Made by a program: the position numbers and the translations under genes. From NCBI GenBank assembly GCA_026002855.1, contig BPGD01000001.1, positions 744,001 to 808,000 on the forward strand: a stretch of 64,000 nucleotides of DNA, written 5' to 3'. This document shows positions 61,515 through 64,000 of this stretch, piece after piece. This DNA is from Bryobacteraceae bacterium. GTDB taxonomy: Bacteria; Acidobacteriota; Terriglobia; Bryobacterales; Bryobacteraceae. The notes beneath the pieces are model-generated. The model was not told the DNA's origin, did not search any database, and worked only from the letters and a program-made list of their open reading frames with translations. The first letter of the stretch is position 1. Each line of letters opens with the position of its first letter.

Positions 61515-62873
61515 ATGGTCCTCTATCTCCCCGGCGACGCCAGCCGCGACGAGCCGCTGCTCGACGAGCTCACTCCCCGCCAGATCGTCGCCGAACTCGA
61601 CAAGTACGTCATCGGCCAGGCCGAGGCCAAGCGCGCCATCGCCATCGCGCTCCGCAACCGCATCCGGCGCCAGAGGCTCGACGCCGAAATCGCCGAGGAC
61701 GTGATGCCGAAAAACATCCTCATGATCGGCCCCACCGGCGTCGGCAAGACCGAGCTGGCGCGCCGGCTGGCGAAGCTCTCCAATTCGCCCTTCCTCAAGG
61801 TCGAGGCATCGAAATTCACCGAGGTCGGCTACATCGGCCGGGACGTCGACTCGATGATCCGCGACCTCGTCGACGTCGCCATTGACATGGTGCGCGAGCA
61901 GAAGCTCGACGAGGTGGCCGACCGCGCCGAGGAGCTCGCCGAAGAGCGCCTCCTCGATGCCCTCATGCCGCCCTCCCCGGAGCCCGGCGAGAGCGCCGAA
62001 CGCACCCGCGAAAAGCTCCGCGAGCGCCTGCGTGCCGGAAGGCTCGATGACAAGCTCGTCGAGATCGAAGTCAAGGAGCGCGGCCCGACGTTCGAAATCT
62101 TCGGCAACACCGGCAGCGAAGAGATGGACATGAACCTCCGCGAGTTCCTGCCCCAGCTGTTCGGGCCCCGCACCACCCGCCGCACCATGCGCGTCTATGA
62201 GGCCTTCGACTACCTGGTCCAGGAGGAGGAGAACAAGCTGATCGACATGGACCAGGTGACGCGCATCGCCATCGAGCGCGTCGAACGCAGCGGCATCATC
62301 TTCCTCGACGAGATCGACAAGATCGCCGGCCGCGAATCCGGCCACGGCCCCGATGTCAGCCGCGAGGGCGTGCAGCGTGACATCCTCCCCATCGTCGAAG
62401 GCACCACCGTCAATACCCGCTACGGATTCGTCCGCACGGACCACATCCTCTTCATCGCCGCCGGCGCCTTCCACGTCTCCAGGCCCAGCGACCTGATCCC
62501 GGAGCTCCAGGGCCGATTCCCGATCCGCGTCGAACTGAAATCGCTCACTGAGGACGACTTCGTCCGCATCCTCACCGAGCCGAAGAACGCGCTCACCCGC
62601 CAGTACGCCGCGCTGCTCGAGACCGAGGGCATCAAGCTCTCCTTCACCCCGGACGCCATCCGCGAGATGGCACGCTTCGCCCGCATCGTCAACGAAACCA
62701 GCGAGAACATCGGCGCCCGCCGCCTCCATACGATCATGGAAAAGGTGCTCGAGGAAATCAGCTTCGAGGGGCCGGATCTTCGAAAGAAAAAGGTGGTCAT
62801 CGACGCCGAATATGTCCGCAAACAGTTGAAAGACATTGTCGAAGACCAGGATCTCAGCCGTTATATCCTGTGA
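61515..62873 (+). CDS. hslU: HslU ATPase subunit of HslUV protease
   Basis: 452 residues. The start [37 protein letters not shown], Walker [18 protein letters not shown], the [29 protein letters not shown] block, Walker [13 protein letters not shown], sensor region [29 protein letters not shown] and the C-terminal LSRYIL that docks in HslV are all present. The I domain occupies about residues 110-230. It unfolds substrates for HslV. Its stop overlaps the GTG of the next gene by 4 bp. Confidence 0.97.
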   Translation: MVLYLPGDASRDEPLLDELTPRQIVAELDKYVIGQAEAKRAIAIALRNRIRRQRLDAEIAEDVMPKNILMIGPTGVGKTELARRLAKLSNSPFLKVEASKFTEVGYIGRDVDSMIRDLVDVAIDMVREQKLDEVADRAEELAEERLLDALMPPSPEPGESAERTREKLRERLRAGRLDDKLVEIEVKERGPTFEIFGNTGSEEMDMNLREFLPQLFGPRTTRRTMRVYEAFDYLVQEEENKLIDMDQVTRIAIERVERSGIIFLDEIDKIAGRESGHGPDVSREGVQRDILPIVEGTTVNTRYGFVRTDHILFIAAGAFHVSRPSDLIPELQGRFPIRVELKSLTEDDFVRILTEPKNALTRQYAALLETEGIKLSFTPDAIREMARFARIVNETSENIGARRLHTIMEKVLEEISFEGPDLRKKKVVIDAEYVRKQLKDIVEDQDLSRYIL

Positions 62874-63850
62874 AAACTGCGCTGAAACAGGCCTCCATTT
62901 TCCTGCTGCTGATGCTCGCGCGCTGTGGCTATACCGGCGATCCGCTGCCGCCAGCGCTGATGATCCCCCAGCCGGTGCGCGATCTGGAGGGCTTCCAGCA
63001 GGGCGGCTCCGTCCTGCTCCGGTTTACCGTTCCCGCAAAGACCACCGAAGACCTGCTGCTGAAAACACCGCCGGAAATCGAGCTTCGCGCGGCGCCCAAT
63101 CCCGAGGGCGGCTTCGAAATCCACCGCTGGTTTTCGGCGAGCACGCGCATCGAAAACGGCCAGGTGCGCGATGGCCGGGCGGAATTCCGCGCGCCGGCGC
63201 AACCCTGGATCGGCCGGGAAATGGTCTTCGCCGTCCGCACCATCGGCCCGAAACGGCGGCCGTCGGAGTGGTCCAACCTGCTCGTCCTTCGCATCGTGCC
63301 GCCGCCTCAGCCGCCGCGGGTCGTGCGCGCCGAGGGCACGCCGCAGGGCGTGCTGCTCGTCTGGGAGGGCGAGGGAAGCCGGTGGCGCGTCTTCCGCGTG
63401 CAGGGCAACGAGCGCACGCAGGCCGCCGAGGTGAGCGAAAGGCGCTGGCTGGACGAAGCGGCGCAGTACGGCGCCGCCTGCGAATACGCCGTGCAGCAGG
63501 TGGTCGAGACGGGCGCCGCGCCCGCCGTGAGCGAGCTCTCCGCGCCCGTCCGCATCGAATTCGAGGACCGCTTCCCGCCCGCCCCGCCCGCGGGATTGCG
63601 CGCCATCGCCGGCCCCGGCGCCATTGAGCTGAGCTGGGAGCGCAACACCGAACCGGACTGGAAGGCATACCAGGTTTGGCGCGCCGAACAGGGCGGCGAG
63701 CTCGTCCGGCTCGGCCCGCCCATCACCGCGTCTTCCCTCAGCGACACGAACATCGTTTCCGGCAGGCGCTACCGTTACGCGGTTTCCGCCCTCGACGAAC
63801 GTGGCAACGAAAGCCGCCCGTGCGAACCGGTGGAAATCGTCGCACCATAA
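62870..63850 (+). CDS. Exported fibronectin type III-like protein
   Basis: 326 residues from a GTG overlapping the hslU stop by 4 bp. A signal peptide with a possible lipobox precedes [12 protein letters not shown]; Arg before Cys is not ideal for lipidation. The rest forms beta-sandwich modules: residues ~30-140 and FN3-like modules with [37 protein letters not shown] and [27 protein letters not shown]. It may be an envelope scaffold. The coupling to hslU suggests translation in the same operon; function unknown. Confidence 0.8.
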   Translation: MKTALKQASIFLLLMLARCGYTGDPLPPALMIPQPVRDLEGFQQGGSVLLRFTVPAKTTEDLLLKTPPEIELRAAPNPEGGFEIHRWFSASTRIENGQVRDGRAEFRAPAQPWIGREMVFAVRTIGPKRRPSEWSNLLVLRIVPPPQPPRVVRAEGTPQGVLLVWEGEGSRWRVFRVQGNERTQAAEVSERRWLDEAAQYGAACEYAVQQVVETGAAPAVSELSAPVRIEFEDRFPPAPPAGLRAIAGPGAIELSWERNTEPDWKAYQVWRAEQGGELVRLGPPITASSLSDTNIVSGRRYRYAVSALDERGNESRPCEPVEIVAP

Positions 63851-63855
63851 AAGAG

Positions 63856-64000
63856 ATGCCCGCTTACGCCAGAATCGCCCGTGACAGCGCCGTGCCGATG
63901 GATGCCCCCGACCATCACCCGGGCGTCCTCTGCGGCCGCATCGAAGGCGGCCTCTTCGTCACCGCCACCGGTGCCGCCATGCCGCTCGACCGTGTGCGCT
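63856..64000 (+). CDS. 5' part of a gene, possibly fumarylacetoacetate hydrolase-like
   Basis: The gene begins at the ATG at 63856, 5 bp after the FN3-like gene, and runs off the right edge; only 48 residues are visible. MPAYARIARDSAVPMDAP, then GVLCGRIEGGLFVTATG and LDRVR, faintly resembles the N-terminal beta-rich region of fumarylacetoacetate hydrolase-family proteins. This is a weak guess from a short stretch. Confidence 0.45.
   Translation, partial: MPAYARIARDSAVPMDAPDHHPGVLCGRIEGGLFVTATGAAMPLDRVR

Overview
The window is high-GC, densely packed bacterial DNA that looks like an Acidobacteriota chromosome, most likely from the Bryobacterales/Solibacter group. That placement is inferred from gene content: several very large Oar-like TonB-dependent receptors with N-terminal carboxypeptidase-regulatory domains, a GH140-type (DUF4038) secreted glycosidase, many secreted enzymes with short signal peptides, and a small secreted beta-rich protein of a kind I associate with Acidobacteria. 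There are no rRNA or tRNA genes, insertion sequences, phage genes or CRISPR arrays. Most of the window is ordinary chromosomal backbone.

Layout. 1-6,973: the end of an S9 peptidase, an M28 peptidase, two coupled methyltransferases, a YqaA/DedA membrane protein, a GT2 glycosyltransferase and a GH140-like enzyme. 6,970-16,372: a Uri-type nuclease divergent from a TonB receptor, a hybrid histidine kinase, an MFS transporter, a DUF4920 protein, a large TPR protein and miaA. 16,373-28,571: a small secreted protein with an operator-like palindrome, then three giant Oar-like receptors on the minus strand, each followed by its own intrinsic terminator. 28,642-33,059: the operon thpR-plsY-gpsA (minus), then mpg, aroC and def (plus). 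33,066-36,777: a flagellar patch (FliT-like, fliD, an SDR lacking catalytic residues, a diguanylate cyclase) with two sigma-28-like promoters. 37,006-38,749: rplU-rpmA-obgE.

38,789-43,053: a diguanylate cyclase with a cysteine cluster in its HAMP region, a penicillin-binding transpeptidase and an amidohydrolase. 43,058-47,773: an ECF sigma factor/anti-sigma/membrane protein operon divergent from an orphan Tad-like set (two TadE-like pseudopilins and a VWA-containing TadG-like protein). 47,832-53,373: a creatininase-like protein, a Tat-exported aminotransferase, and sdhCAB. 53,447-64,000: a peptidoglycan-binding protein coupled to alanine dehydrogenase, DUF1015, YqgE, an e(P4)-like phosphatase, a CHASE2 histidine kinase plus NtrC-type regulator, hslVU, a fibronectin-III-like protein, and the start of one more gene.

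Two features cut across genes. A hexamer of the form TA(C/T)NCT, often within TACACTGG, recurs just upstream of start codons and may be the local -10 element with very short leaders. Neighbouring genes in the operons commonly overlap by 4 bp (ATGA or GTGA), which suggests translational coupling. The least explained units are the sigma/anti-sigma plus orphan Tad/VWA locus, the SDR without catalytic residues beside fliD, and the cysteine-bearing diguanylate cyclase.
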